From contig JAEEKX010000034.1 of the NCBI GenBank assembly GCA_016288655.1, positions 1 through 64,000 on the forward strand: a stretch of DNA of 64,000 nt, read 5' to 3'. Below, piece by piece: positions 15,437-23,330 of the stretch. The first letter of the stretch is position 1. Each line of letters opens with the position of its first letter. Both the position numbers and the translations under genes were made by a program. Under the pieces are notes generated by a model that saw only the letters and a program-made list of their open reading frames with translations, was not told where the DNA came from and ran no database searches. Source of the stretch: Bacteroidales bacterium (GTDB lineage Bacteria; Bacteroidota; Bacteroidia; Bacteroidales; WCHB1-69).

Positions 15437-16015
15437 CTATTCCTGAACTGCCAGCAGCGTGAGTCCGCCTTTGTTGCCCATCACGAACAGCTCGGCAGTG
15501 CCGCCCCCCTTTTGGATGAGGTGGTCCACATACAGCGGTTCCATCAAGGTGAACCGTTCACAGTGGAAAGTGTCCCCCACCTTCAGTTTGGCATTGTGCG
15601 ATTCCGACACTTCAAAATGGCCCATTCCCAGGTAACGGAAACGGCAGGTACGGTTGGGATTCCATTTGACCTCCACGATGTTTCCTTCTTTCAAATCCTT
15701 ACTCCACAAGGTGTTCTGAATCACACGGTGGGAGGAGCGCACCCCTTCTTGCTCGCAATAGTCCGAGACGAAAGTCTCCCAATCGGGGTAGCCGATGAAA
15801 CGGGCGAGGATGTCGAGCGTGCCTTCCCGTGTGGAGGCGTAGCCGTCCACGTAGCCCCAGATCCGTTTCAATGTGGAGGTGCCCAAGGTTTCCCCGAGCC
15901 GCTCCTGAATCACCCCGGAAAGAAAGGTGAAATCGGTAGAGGTCTTGATGCGGTGGTTGGCAGACTCTTCCACACGCTGGCGTAACAATGCAATGTTTTG
16001 ACTGGTGTCGGACAT
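15437..16015 (-). CDS. Putative regulator with N-terminal DNA-binding-like domain
   Basis: A 192-residue cytosolic protein. Residues about 1-90 are helical and contain GETLGTSTLKRIWGYVDGYA followed by TLDILARFIGYPDWETFV. Choosing a helix set around TSTLKR and a one-helix-per-list dimer motif looks like a helix-turn-helix region, a pattern recurring in Bacteroidota proteins of unknown function. Residues about 105-192 are beta-rich (GNIVEVKWNPNRTCRFRYLG, VGDTFHCERFTL) and may bind a ligand or nucleic acid. It is transcribed alone from a -7 box at 16038-16046, divergently from the lipoprotein/kinase locus, which makes it a candidate regulator of that locus by position only. Confidence 0.55.
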   Translation of the reverse strand: MSDTSQNIALLRQRVEESANHRIKTSTDFTFLSGVIQERLGETLGTSTLKRIWGYVDGYASTREGTLDILARFIGYPDWETFVSDYCEQEGVRSSHRVIQNTLWSKDLKEGNIVEVKWNPNRTCRFRYLGMGHFEVSESHNAKLKVGDTFHCERFTLMEPLYVDHLIQKGGGTAELFVMGNKGGLTLLAVQE

Positions 16016-16037
16016 GATGGAGATGGATTTTTATGGC

Positions 16038-16046
16038 GCAAAAGTA
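16038..16046 (-). promoter_or_regulatory. -7 promoter box (TACTTTTGC) for the putative regulator
   Basis: Consensus box 23 bases before the start at 16015. Confidence 0.65.
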
Positions 16047-16429
16047 CAACGATTCTCCCTATTTACAAACTATTGCCAAGTCCTAATGTAGTTCTTTTGG
16101 GGCCAAGACAAGGGAAAAAGACACCCCAAATAGTCAAATTTGAGCGAAAGCAAGACCCTTAAAGGATGATTTTCAACGGATTAAAGCAGTGCAAAAAAGA
16201 ACCAAAAAAGAACCTAATTATCTGATTATAAATGTTGTATGTTTGCATTTGCAAAACACACAAACGCTAATGGCTCTTGCGAGTTGTGTGAACATGAAAA
16301 AAACAGAGCCCTGTTTAAAATACATTTAATATGAAAATGAAAAAAGAAAACTTGATTGGAGCATGCAACGATTAATTCCATTATTCAATTAAAACGATTA
16401 ATTCCATTATTCAATTAAAAAGTTTTACG
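16047..16429 (+). other. AT-rich intergenic region upstream of the lipoprotein/kinase locus
   Basis: No full gene. A plus-strand TATGTTTGC (16238-16246) is a likely -7 box for the downstream lipoproteins, predicting a leader of about 180 bases. Within that leader are two very short frames beginning ATGAAAAAAACAGAG (MKKTEPCLKYI) and ATGAAAATGAAAAAAG (MKMKKENLIGACND), and a 26-bp tandem duplication just before the lipoprotein gene. The unusually long leader may be regulatory. Confidence 0.4.
16368..16419 (+). repeat. 26-bp perfect tandem duplication
   Basis: ACGATTAATTCCATTATTCA plus six further bases occurs twice with no gap (16368-16393 and 16394-16419). It ends 10 bases before the ATG of the lipoprotein gene, so the copy number changes the leader next to the start codon. 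Confidence 0.9.
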
Positions 16430-16696
16430 ATGAAAAAGTTTTTTTATTTAGCACTTGTTGGTGTTGTGGCCATGGCCATGACATCCTGCAACTCAATTGA
16501 TTCCAAACTCAACAGGATGGAAAAGGCCTGTGAAGCGGGCAACTATGTGAAAGCTGCAAAAATTTCCAGCGAAATCGAAAAGGAATACGATGAGGACAAA
16601 CTCACTGACGAACAAGAAGACCGTTACGAGGAAGTATCCTTGAAATGCAGCAAAAAAGCACTGAAAGACAATGAACTGGATGATTTTGATTTTTAA
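16430..16696 (+). CDS. Small lipoprotein, function unknown
   Basis: Eighty-eight residues. The signal peptide MKKFFYLALVGVVAMAMTSC ends in a lipobox Cys (residue 20). The mature ~68 residues are acidic and helical (SKLNRMEKACEAGNYVKAAK, then EIEKEYDEDKLTDEQEDRYE) with one further Cys pair partner near residue 74. The helical pair looks like a single TPR-like unit, but there is no complete TPR motif. It is followed 21 bases later by another acidic lipoprotein and then by the kinase, so all three may belong to one envelope process. I do not recognise a named family. Confidence 0.75.
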   Translation: MKKFFYLALVGVVAMAMTSCNSIDSKLNRMEKACEAGNYVKAAKISSEIEKEYDEDKLTDEQEDRYEEVSLKCSKKALKDNELDDFDF

Positions 16697-16717
16697 CAAC
16701 ACTAAATGATAATGAAT

Positions 16718-17098
16718 ATGAAGAAGAATGTTTTTACACTTTTGGCCGGCATTACCATGCTCATGCTGGCGGTTGTGTTTTCCTCTTGCGGCTCAAAAAG
16801 CGAAAGCAGCAACCCTGAAATCCAGAAAGCCACGCAAGAAGAGAGTGTGGCTCCTTCCGACCAAGATGCTGCCCAAGCAGAAGTGGCTGACGAAGACCTG
16901 AACGTGGACGATGAATACGAGGATATCAAAAATGCGAAGGAGAAGTACGACGAGGCCTACGAGCAGGCGAAGGACGAATATGACAAGGCCTATAAGCAGG
17001 CGAAGGATGACTACGACAAAGCATACAAGCAAGCCCAGGACGATTACGACAAGGCCTACAAACAGGCACAGGATATGCTCGACTCCTATGGCTGGTAG
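16718..17098 (+). CDS. Lipoprotein with four 11-residue (hendecad) coiled-coil repeats
   Basis: About 126 residues from the ATG at 16718; further in-frame ATGs lie at 16706 and 16712. MKKNVFTLLAGITMLMLAVV is followed by a lipobox FSSC. An acidic low-complexity linker leads to four near-identical 11-residue units (KYDEAYEQAKD, EYDKAYKQAKD, then DYDKAYKQAQD twice) and the C-terminus MLDSYGW. Eleven residues equal three helical turns, so the repeat should give a long straight helix or right-handed coiled coil about 7 nm long with Tyr/Ala on one face. Lpp-like spacer or tether roles come to mind, but there is no terminal Lys for peptidoglycan linkage. The neighbours are a lipoprotein upstream and a Ser/Thr kinase downstream beyond a terminator. 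Confidence 0.8.
   Translation: MKKNVFTLLAGITMLMLAVVFSSCGSKSESSNPEIQKATQEESVAPSDQDAAQAEVADEDLNVDDEYEDIKNAKEKYDEAYEQAKDEYDKAYKQAKDDYDKAYKQAQDDYDKAYKQAQDMLDSYGW
16943..17074 (+). repeat. Four 33-bp in-frame tandem repeats
   Basis: Units at 16943-16975, 16976-17008, 17009-17041 and 17042-17074 encode the 11-residue helical repeat of the lipoprotein. The last two units encode identical peptides with different synonymous codons. Confidence 0.9.
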
Positions 17099-17140
17099 AG
17101 AATAGCGATCACTTCATTCTTCCATTGAAACACCGCGAAG

Positions 17141-17171
17141 GCAACCCTCCATCAAAGGGGGTTGCTTTTTT
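17141..17171 (+). terminator. Intrinsic terminator after the lipoprotein pair
   Basis: GCAACCC (17141-17147) pairs with GGGTTGC (17159-17165), followed by six T. It separates the lipoproteins from the kinase gene, at least partially. Confidence 0.75.
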
Positions 17172-17181
17172 GTTTTTTATG

Positions 17182-17190
17182 TAATTTTGC
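17182..17190 (+). promoter_or_regulatory. -7 promoter box (TAATTTTGC) abutting the kinase start
   Basis: A strong consensus box ending only 3 bases before the GTG start at 17194. A TTG in the terminator stem (17162-17164) would be the -33 element at 17 bases. The predicted transcript begins at or within the start codon. Confidence 0.5.
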
Positions 17191-17193
17191 AAT

Positions 17194-18564
17194 GTGAAAA
17201 ATTCCACAGAAGACATATCGACATCAGGTCGTGTTGAATCGACAGAATACCATGTCTCCGAGTATTTTACAGAACACAGCGACCTCCCTTCCAAAAGCTA
17301 CTGCCGGCTTAGCAAAGCGCTTCGCTACGGGAAGTGGTTCGTGCTGAAATCCCTGAAGCCCGAATATGCTGCCGACCCCGTCTATCAAGGGCTTTTGGAA
17401 AAAGAGTTCCAGTTGATGGTCCAGCTGAACCACCCCAACGTGGTGCGGGTATATGGCATGGAGGAGGACCCCGTCATGGGACACGCCATTGTGATGGAGT
17501 GGGTGGACGGACGCACCCTCCAAGAGATGCTGGAAGAGCACCCTTCCGAGGAAGTCCTCCGCGGAGTGACAAAACAACTGTTGGACGCCCTCGGCTACTG
17601 CCATGCCCATCAAATCATCCACCGGGACCTCAAGCCCAGCAACATTCTCATTACAAGGAATGGCAACAATGTAAAAGTCATTGATTTCGGGCTGTCCGAC
17701 AGTGACGGATTCGCCGTGCTGAAAGACCCTGCCTACACGAAATCCTACGCCTCTCCGGAACAGTTGGCCGGCGAGACGCTGGACTGCCGCACCGACCTCT
17801 ATGCCTTCGGACTGATACTTCGGCAGATGTTTCCGAACAAATATCGGTGTATCGCCAGAAAATGCGTGCAACCGCTGAAGGAGAAGCGATATGGTTCCGC
17901 CGCCCTGATTGCGGCCGCATTGGCAGGCCAAGAACGGAGAAAGAGAATCCTTCTCTGGGGCTTGGTCATACTGGTCTTGGCGGCTCTTTTGGTAGGCCTT
18001 TTGCAAATAGGAAAGCCCTTTAAGGAAACCATAGTACGGCAGGAGGTGCCGGGGGCGATGCCCGTGGCGGCGGGAGCAGACACCACGGAAAAAGAGACCT
18101 TTCAGGACACGCTCTCTCGTGGCACATTGCCCGCAGTCTCATCCCCCACCCTTCAAAGTGATGAAAATCTATTGAAAAAAGCAGAGGATGATTTAAGGAG
18201 CGATTACGACAGCATTACCAATGCCTTCAACAAAAGAATACAGAATGGAGAGTTTGTCTATCGCGAAATGTTCCAATGGAACCGCACGATTGCTATATAC
18301 CAGTTCTCCATTCAAACACAGCGGCGAAAGGCCCAAGTGCCCGCCCCGTTGCGGTACAGCTTTCAGGAGTTGGGCATGTCGCTGTATGCAAAATTGAACA
18401 GCCAATACGTGGAATATGATGAACGATACCCCTCTTTTGTTGAGCTGCACAATAAAAAGCAGCTTTCGGAGGAAGAGTATGCCCGGTTGAATGAAAAAAC
18501 GCTGGAATACGGAGAGGAGGTGAAACGGCTGTCGTATCTCCTCAACGAGGTGGCGGCAGAGTGA
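17194..18564 (+). CDS. Transmembrane Ser/Thr protein kinase with extracytoplasmic domain
   Basis: A 456-residue Hanks-type kinase. In residues 20-240: the ATP-binding Lys is in FVLKSLK (K52), the catalytic loop is HRDLKPSN (Asp145, Asn150), the metal-binding motif is DFG (164-166), the SYASPEQ segment stands in for APE, and DLYAFGLIL follows. The glycine-rich loop is degenerate (no GxGxxG). One membrane helix (about 252-272) leads to a ~185-residue outer part with a Ser/Thr-rich linker and a helical domain (RSDYDSITNAFNKRIQNGEF through NEKTLEYGEEVKRLSYLL). It therefore probably senses the periplasm and phosphorylates cytosolic targets. The only in-frame start before the kinase fold is GTG at 17194. 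The two acidic lipoproteins just upstream are possible partners. Confidence 0.9.
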   Translation: MKNSTEDISTSGRVESTEYHVSEYFTEHSDLPSKSYCRLSKALRYGKWFVLKSLKPEYAADPVYQGLLEKEFQLMVQLNHPNVVRVYGMEEDPVMGHAIVMEWVDGRTLQEMLEEHPSEEVLRGVTKQLLDALGYCHAHQIIHRDLKPSNILITRNGNNVKVIDFGLSDSDGFAVLKDPAYTKSYASPEQLAGETLDCRTDLYAFGLILRQMFPNKYRCIARKCVQPLKEKRYGSAALIAAALAGQERRKRILLWGLVILVLAALLVGLLQIGKPFKETIVRQEVPGAMPVAAGADTTEKETFQDTLSRGTLPAVSSPTLQSDENLLKKAEDDLRSDYDSITNAFNKRIQNGEFVYREMFQWNRTIAIYQFSIQTQRRKAQVPAPLRYSFQELGMSLYAKLNSQYVEYDERYPSFVELHNKKQLSEEEYARLNEKTLEYGEEVKRLSYLLNEVAAE

Positions 18565-18663
18565 GCGGAATATGGGCGGCACGCTGGCAGATAGATAGTA
18601 CCTGACGGCAGCTATGCCGCTGAAAACTGGCTGATTGACAGAAAGATAGCAAACTACATCCCC

Positions 18664-19401
18664 TTAGTCATACACGCACCGCACAGAGAGTCCCATCCTT
18701 GCGCTGTACGGTCCGCGCTGCACACCCTGAGCGTGCGCGAAGATAGTCCGCCCCCAGTACATCGGTTCGTGGAATACGGTGCTGGTCCAGAAGCTGGCGT
18801 ATTCGCCGAAATGCGTGTCGCTGCCGTTGTATATGCCTGCCGGAAGCGCGTTGAAACACATGGCGTTGCGCAGCTCATTGCTGTAGTCGCCGGGCTCACC
18901 GGCGGCATTAGCCGCCTCCCAGGTGCCTTCGCTGCCGCCCACCAGCAAAATGGCATGGTTGCCGCGCCAGCCATTCTGCGTCATATCCTCGTCTGTCAGC
19001 TGCGACTCCATCCTGTTCCACTCCGCATCGCTCGGCAGATGCCAGCCGTCGGGACAAAGCCCCGCGCCGTGCATCGCCGCAGCCCCGTTGTACAGATAGC
19101 CATATTCGGACACATTCTCCTCGTTGCCGTCAGGCACAAAACGACAGGGCATTTCTTCATCCATGTTTTCCCCAACGGGAATCGTATCGCCATTGGCGAA
19201 GCGGGTGGTGCGCAGGTTGGAAGCCATCCACACTTGGCGGCCGATTTTGATGGCGTCATACACATTGCCGTCGATGTCGGTCACCGCATTGGGAATCATC
19301 TGAACCTTGGGCAGCTGTACGGTATCATCGTTGTTGGGTTCCTCTTTTTCGCAAGCCGCCATCAGCAAGGCCGCTGCAAATAAAAACATGATCTTTTTCA
19401 T
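18664..19401 (-). CDS. FISUMP-domain lipoprotein
   Basis: A 245-residue lipoprotein. MKKIMFLFAAALLMAAC carries a lipobox at Cys17. The rest is a single FISUMP (Fibrobacter succinogenes major paralogous) domain with its full set of landmarks: VTDIDGNVYDAIKIGRQVWM, ASNLRTTRFANGD, LYNGAAAM, GLCPDGWHLPSDAEW, NALPAGI, YASFWTST and the closing LSVRCVYD. These domains are surface or periplasmic beta-rich modules of unknown function that form large paralogous families. The gene has a complete promoter 110 bases upstream within an 814-base non-coding region, and it converges on the kinase gene. Confidence 0.92.
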   Translation of the reverse strand: MKKIMFLFAAALLMAACEKEEPNNDDTVQLPKVQMIPNAVTDIDGNVYDAIKIGRQVWMASNLRTTRFANGDTIPVGENMDEEMPCRFVPDGNEENVSEYGYLYNGAAAMHGAGLCPDGWHLPSDAEWNRMESQLTDEDMTQNGWRGNHAILLVGGSEGTWEAANAAGEPGDYSNELRNAMCFNALPAGIYNGSDTHFGEYASFWTSTVFHEPMYWGRTIFAHAQGVQRGPYSARMGLSVRCVYD

Positions 19402-19445
19402 AACAAGGGTTTTATGGGGATTACTACATTGACGGGGACTTCTCT

Positions 19446-19559
19446 TTTTACTCTTTTTCCGTCATACCTCCAGACCCTGCCAGTCCCTTCAACAGAATCT
19501 GAAAATATAACGCTGCAAAGTTACATATTATTTTCTTATTTCCAACAATTTAGCTATTT
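19446..19559 (-). repeat. Direct repeat copy 1: FISUMP promoter and leader
   Basis: About 110 bases beginning TTTACTCTTTTTCCGTCATA and containing CTTCAACA and GCAAAGTTACAT. They are about 75-80 percent alike, by eye, to 19818-19925 in the same orientation. Confidence 0.75.
19515..19523 (-). promoter_or_regulatory. FISUMP gene promoter (TAACTTTGC, TTG at -33)
   Basis: On the minus strand a TTG is followed by 19 bases and then TAACTTTG, a perfect Bacteroidota promoter. The predicted leader is about 108 bases. Confidence 0.8.
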
Positions 19560-19817
19560 TTTTGAAATTTATCGGTGGGGGGGGGGTAATATATTGATAT
19601 TCAGTGTGTTATAAATATCAATGTCATCTGAAATGGGATTTTTGAATAGAATTATGGCACAATTTTCAACTGTAACAAACTGTGTTTTAGCAATAAATAT
19701 TTAGAAATCACCATATGTTTAACGACATATTAACGTAAACGGGAAAACAGGTGCAATTTTTGGCAGCTTTTTGCTTGTATTTATTTGATTGTCAGAGAGA
19801 AATAATTAGAAGTCACC

Positions 19818-19925
19818 TTTACTCTTTTTCCGTCATACTTCCAGCCCCTGCGAAGTCCTTTCAACAAAAACTGACTGTATGACGTTGCAAATTTCATGTC
19901 ATTTTTCCAAACAGTTCACCTATCT
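19818..19925 (-). repeat. Direct repeat copy 2: orphan promoter/leader
   Basis: A diverged copy of 19446-19559. Its -7 box has decayed to GAAATTTGC, and the ~200 bases it would transcribe hold no gene. Confidence 0.7.
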
Positions 19926-20160
19926 ATCTTATTTTCAGTATGGTTTAGAGACACCCAATCCCGTCCACAGTTTTTTTTCACACATCCCCTTGTAACAATA
20001 TGTTATGATTTTTGATAAAAATTATGTCAAAGTCAGGATAATGCCAGCAAAAACGGGCAGAGACATCAGCACCAAAGGTTGCATCTCCTCAATATAGAGG
20101 GAATTCAAACCTGTTGAAAAAAAATATTCCGACAGCGTGCTGTAAATGCACCGAAGTGCG

Positions 20161-20169
20161 TATCTTTGC
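20161..20169 (+). promoter_or_regulatory. -7 promoter box (TATCTTTGC) for the beta-helix gene
   Basis: Consensus box 47 bases before the ATG at 20216. No convincing -33 TTG is seen at the usual distance. Confidence 0.6.
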
Positions 20170-20215
20170 CGATTGTTTCCTGTGAAATGCGCCCTCATTT
20201 TTATTACGTTTTGCA

Positions 20216-21670
20216 ATGAAAAAATGGATATTCGTCAATGTTCTGCTTCTGATAACCACCATCCTGAATGCACAGAACGATTCACTTACTCCCAAAATGT
20301 TCGGTCTCGACAAGGCCAAATCCGATGTGGAGCGATACTACATATTATATAAAATGCACAAGTCCGCCAACCTTTTCAACAAACCGGTGAGTTACAACGG
20401 CATCGGGGAACTGGACATTGAGATCCCCGCCGATGCCCGCCCCATCCCGCTCAACGGCAGTTGCGACTTCCAACATCTGGTGCTGAACGTCACCAACAAC
20501 AGCAAAGCCATCTACCTATTCTCCTTCACACAATCCACAGACACCATCCATGTCAGCAAGGAACAGGTGGATAACGGCGACTTCTCCGACATTGCCCGCA
20601 TGGACTCTGCTTCCGCCTACCTGCTCATCCTTCAAGACGACAGCGTCTGGGTAAACCAACGGCAAGGCCACTCGTATGGACATACGAGGAAAGACATCCT
20701 GCTGGTGGACAAACGGCACGCCCTCAACCGCACAATCATGCCTTACAACACCGAAGAGACGAAACTGTCCGCCCGCATCTGTCCCGCCACCCGCGACGTG
20801 AAACTCATCGCCAACCTCACCATCAACCGGGCCGACAGCAACCAGTACAAGACCTATTGTTTCGACGTGCAGAACCAGTGCAACGTGGATATGAGCAACA
20901 TCACGATCAACACACCGCCCAACGACTTCTACGCCGACGCGGCCATCCGCGTCAACAACTGCGCCAACGTGCGCCTCCGCGACATCGTCATCAACGGCAC
21001 CTATTCGCAGACAGACCATTATGGCTACGGAGTGTCGATGGACAATGTTTGGCGATCGACAATCGTGAACATGAAGGCCCGTGCCAACTGGGGCATCTTC
21101 GGCAACAACAACATCAACGAGGTGGAACTTGACAGTTGCGACATCAACCGATACGACATCCATTGCTATGGCCGAAACGTGATGATGCGGAACTGCACTT
21201 TCAGCAATCTGTACAACCAGTTCTCCTCCGTGTACGGGAATGTGGTCTTCGACCACTGCGTCTTCAAGAACCACATTCCGGTGTTGCTGGAATCGAGTTA
21301 CAATGCCTACACCCCCTTCGATCTATACTTCTACAACTGCACCTTCAGCATCAACAGCAAACGCAACTATCTTGTGGATGCCCGCGACCTCACCAACAAA
21401 CAGAACACCCGCCCGGAGGTGGCCGCCAAAAACCTGCCCAACATCACCATGATCCGTCCCACCCTCATTCTGACCGACGACGTGTCGAAGTTCTACATGA
21501 TTCATTTCAGCAGTGTCAGTTATATGAAAAACGTGGGACACATCAATCACATCGACATCGACCTCATCTCCGTCAGAGGCGGCAAGATACAGTTGAAGAT
21601 CTGCAACAAGGATTTCCAGCACGCCTCCCCTATCCGCTTCCCGCTTCGCAACCAGGTGTTCGGGAAATAG
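20216..21670 (+). CDS. Secreted right-handed beta-helix protein, function unknown
   Basis: A 484-residue exported protein. MKKWIFVNVLLLITTILNAQ is a signal peptide. Residues about 195-430 show regularly spaced short strands with Asn/Cys/Asp ladders: VKLIANLTINRADS, CNVDMSNITINTPPN, NVRLRDIVINGTYS, STIVNMKARANWGIFGNN, EVELDSCDINRYD, NVMMRNCTFSNL and VVFDHCVFKNH. This is the signature of pectate-lyase-like parallel beta-helices. No catalytic Asp/Lys/Arg set is obvious, and there is no T9SS sorting domain at the C-terminus (PLRNQVFGK). It may bind or cleave a polysaccharide, or be structural. Confidence 0.75.
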   Translation: MKKWIFVNVLLLITTILNAQNDSLTPKMFGLDKAKSDVERYYILYKMHKSANLFNKPVSYNGIGELDIEIPADARPIPLNGSCDFQHLVLNVTNNSKAIYLFSFTQSTDTIHVSKEQVDNGDFSDIARMDSASAYLLILQDDSVWVNQRQGHSYGHTRKDILLVDKRHALNRTIMPYNTEETKLSARICPATRDVKLIANLTINRADSNQYKTYCFDVQNQCNVDMSNITINTPPNDFYADAAIRVNNCANVRLRDIVINGTYSQTDHYGYGVSMDNVWRSTIVNMKARANWGIFGNNNINEVELDSCDINRYDIHCYGRNVMMRNCTFSNLYNQFSSVYGNVVFDHCVFKNHIPVLLESSYNAYTPFDLYFYNCTFSINSKRNYLVDARDLTNKQNTRPEVAAKNLPNITMIRPTLILTDDVSKFYMIHFSSVSYMKNVGHINHIDIDLISVRGGKIQLKICNKDFQHASPIRFPLRNQVFGK

Positions 21671-21756
21671 AGCGCATCCCCATTCCGTCCTACCCCATCC
21701 GTCCGTGGAAAGAACTTGTTCGCGACAGATTTTTTGTCGGACATCGAATTTTTTTG

Positions 21757-21765
21757 TATCTTTGC
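21757..21765 (+). promoter_or_regulatory. hutH promoter (TATCTTTGC, TTG at -33)
   Basis: TTG followed by about 20 bases and a consensus -7 box; the leader is about 36 bases. Confidence 0.75.
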
Positions 21766-21806
21766 GGATTGATTTTTGACAGAAATACAAACGCAATTAT
21801 CTGATT

Positions 21807-23309
21807 ATGAAAACACATACGATTTCCACGCAATTCCTGAGCATTGACAAAGTTGAGAAAATCATCGACTCCAAGGCGAAACTCGCGCTGTCGGAAGAGT
21901 CCAAGCAGGCCATCCTGAAATGCCGCCGCTACTTGGACGAGAAGATGGAGAACAGCACCGTGCCCGTCTATGGCGTCACCACCGGCTTCGGCTCCCTGTG
22001 CAACACCTCCGTCTCGAAGGAGGACCTCTCCACTCTGCAGAGCAACCTCGTGAAGTCGCACGCCTGCGGCATCGGCGACGAGGTTCCGCAAGAGATCGTG
22101 CGCCTGATGCTGCTGCTGAAGATCCAGTCGGTGTCGTACGGCAACTCCGGCGTGCAACTCCAGACGGTGGAGCGCTTGGTCGATTTCTTCAACAAGGGCG
22201 TCTGCCCGGTGGTCTATCAGCAGGGTTCGCTGGGCGCGTCCGGCGACTTGGCGCCGCTGGCCCACATGTGCCTGCCGCTGCTCGGCGAGGGCGAGGTCTA
22301 TTACCACAACAAGAAATACCCCGCCGCCGAAATCAACGAGAAGTTCGGCTGGCAGCCCATCACCCTGCAGTCGAAAGAGGGCTTGGCCCTGCTCAACGGC
22401 ACCCAGTTCATGAGCGCCTATGCCGTGCACCTTCTCATCCGCTCGCGCAAGCTCTCCTGGCTGGCCGACATCATCGGAGCCATCTCCCTCGAGGCCTTCG
22501 ACGGCCGCATCGAGCCCTTCAACCTCTCGGTTCACTTCGCCCGCCCGCACGTCGGACAGATTCTCACCGCCACCCACATCAACAACCTGCTCATGGGCTC
22601 CGAAATCATCGCCCGCCCGAAGAAGCACGTGCAGGACCCCTACTCCTTCCGCTGCATGCCGCAAGTGCACGGCGCCACCAAAGACTCCCTCACCCACATC
22701 ACCAATGTGGTGGAGACCGAAATCAACTCCGTCACCGACAACCCGACCGTCTTCCCCGACGAGGACCTCATCATCTCCGCCGGCAACTTCCACGGACAAC
22801 CCCTCGCCCTGGTGCTCGACTTCCTGTCGTTGGCCATGTCGGAACTCGGAAACATCTCTGAAAGAAGAATATACCAACTCATCAGCGGCAAACGCGAACT
22901 GCCCTCCTTCCTGGTGAAGAACCCCGGGCTCAACTCCGGCTTCATGATCCCGCAATACACCGCGGCCTCCATCGTCAACCAGAACAAGACCTTCACCATG
23001 CCGTCGTCGTCCGACTCCATCGAGTCGTCGCAGGGGCAGGAGGACCATGTGAGCATGGGCGCCAACGCCGCCACCAAGGCCTACCGCGTGGTGGAGAACG
23101 TGGAGAAGATCCTCGCCATCGAACTGCTCAACGCCGCCCAGGCCCTCGAGTTCCGCCGCCCGCTGCGCTCCTCCGACTTCATCGAGGACTTCATCGAGCA
23201 GTACCGCCGCTTCGTCCCCTTCGTGGAGAACGACACCATCATGTACAAACTCATGGCCGCCTCCCGCGACTTCGTACACCATGTCAACGTCGTCATGGAA
23301 GAGTGCTAA
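21807..23309 (+). CDS. hutH: Histidine ammonia-lyase (aromatic amino acid lyase family)
   Basis: A 500-residue enzyme that eliminates ammonia from histidine to give urocanate. The MIO cofactor triad Ala-Ser-Gly is residues 144-146 in GSLGASGDLAPLAHM. VYGVTTGFGSL, QSNLVKSHACGIG (the substrate-selecting His), FRCMPQVHGA, SVTDNP and GQEDHVSMGANAATK complete the active site. No hutU, hutI or formiminotransferase gene is nearby, so histidine breakdown is either encoded elsewhere or the product has another use. Related Bacteroidota lyases make cinnamate or coumarate for pigments, so tyrosine is a possible alternative substrate. A small lipoprotein gene follows at 21 bases. Confidence 0.9.
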   Translation: MKTHTISTQFLSIDKVEKIIDSKAKLALSEESKQAILKCRRYLDEKMENSTVPVYGVTTGFGSLCNTSVSKEDLSTLQSNLVKSHACGIGDEVPQEIVRLMLLLKIQSVSYGNSGVQLQTVERLVDFFNKGVCPVVYQQGSLGASGDLAPLAHMCLPLLGEGEVYYHNKKYPAAEINEKFGWQPITLQSKEGLALLNGTQFMSAYAVHLLIRSRKLSWLADIIGAISLEAFDGRIEPFNLSVHFARPHVGQILTATHINNLLMGSEIIARPKKHVQDPYSFRCMPQVHGATKDSLTHITNVVETEINSVTDNPTVFPDEDLIISAGNFHGQPLALVLDFLSLAMSELGNISERRIYQLISGKRELPSFLVKNPGLNSGFMIPQYTAASIVNQNKTFTMPSSSDSIESSQGQEDHVSMGANAATKAYRVVENVEKILAIELLNAAQALEFRRPLRSSDFIEDFIEQYRRFVPFVENDTIMYKLMAASRDFVHHVNVVMEEC

Positions 23310-23330
23310 CCCACTCATCCCCATTAAGAT

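Larger units (their letters stand above)
19402..20215. other. 814-base non-coding region with duplicated leader and a G10 tract
   Basis: AT-rich and without any convincing gene on either strand. It contains the minus-strand promoter and leader of the FISUMP gene (about 19402-19560), a second diverged copy of that leader (19818-19925) with no gene behind it, a run of ten G at 19577-19586, and at 20161-20169 the plus-strand promoter box of the beta-helix gene. Confidence 0.75.
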
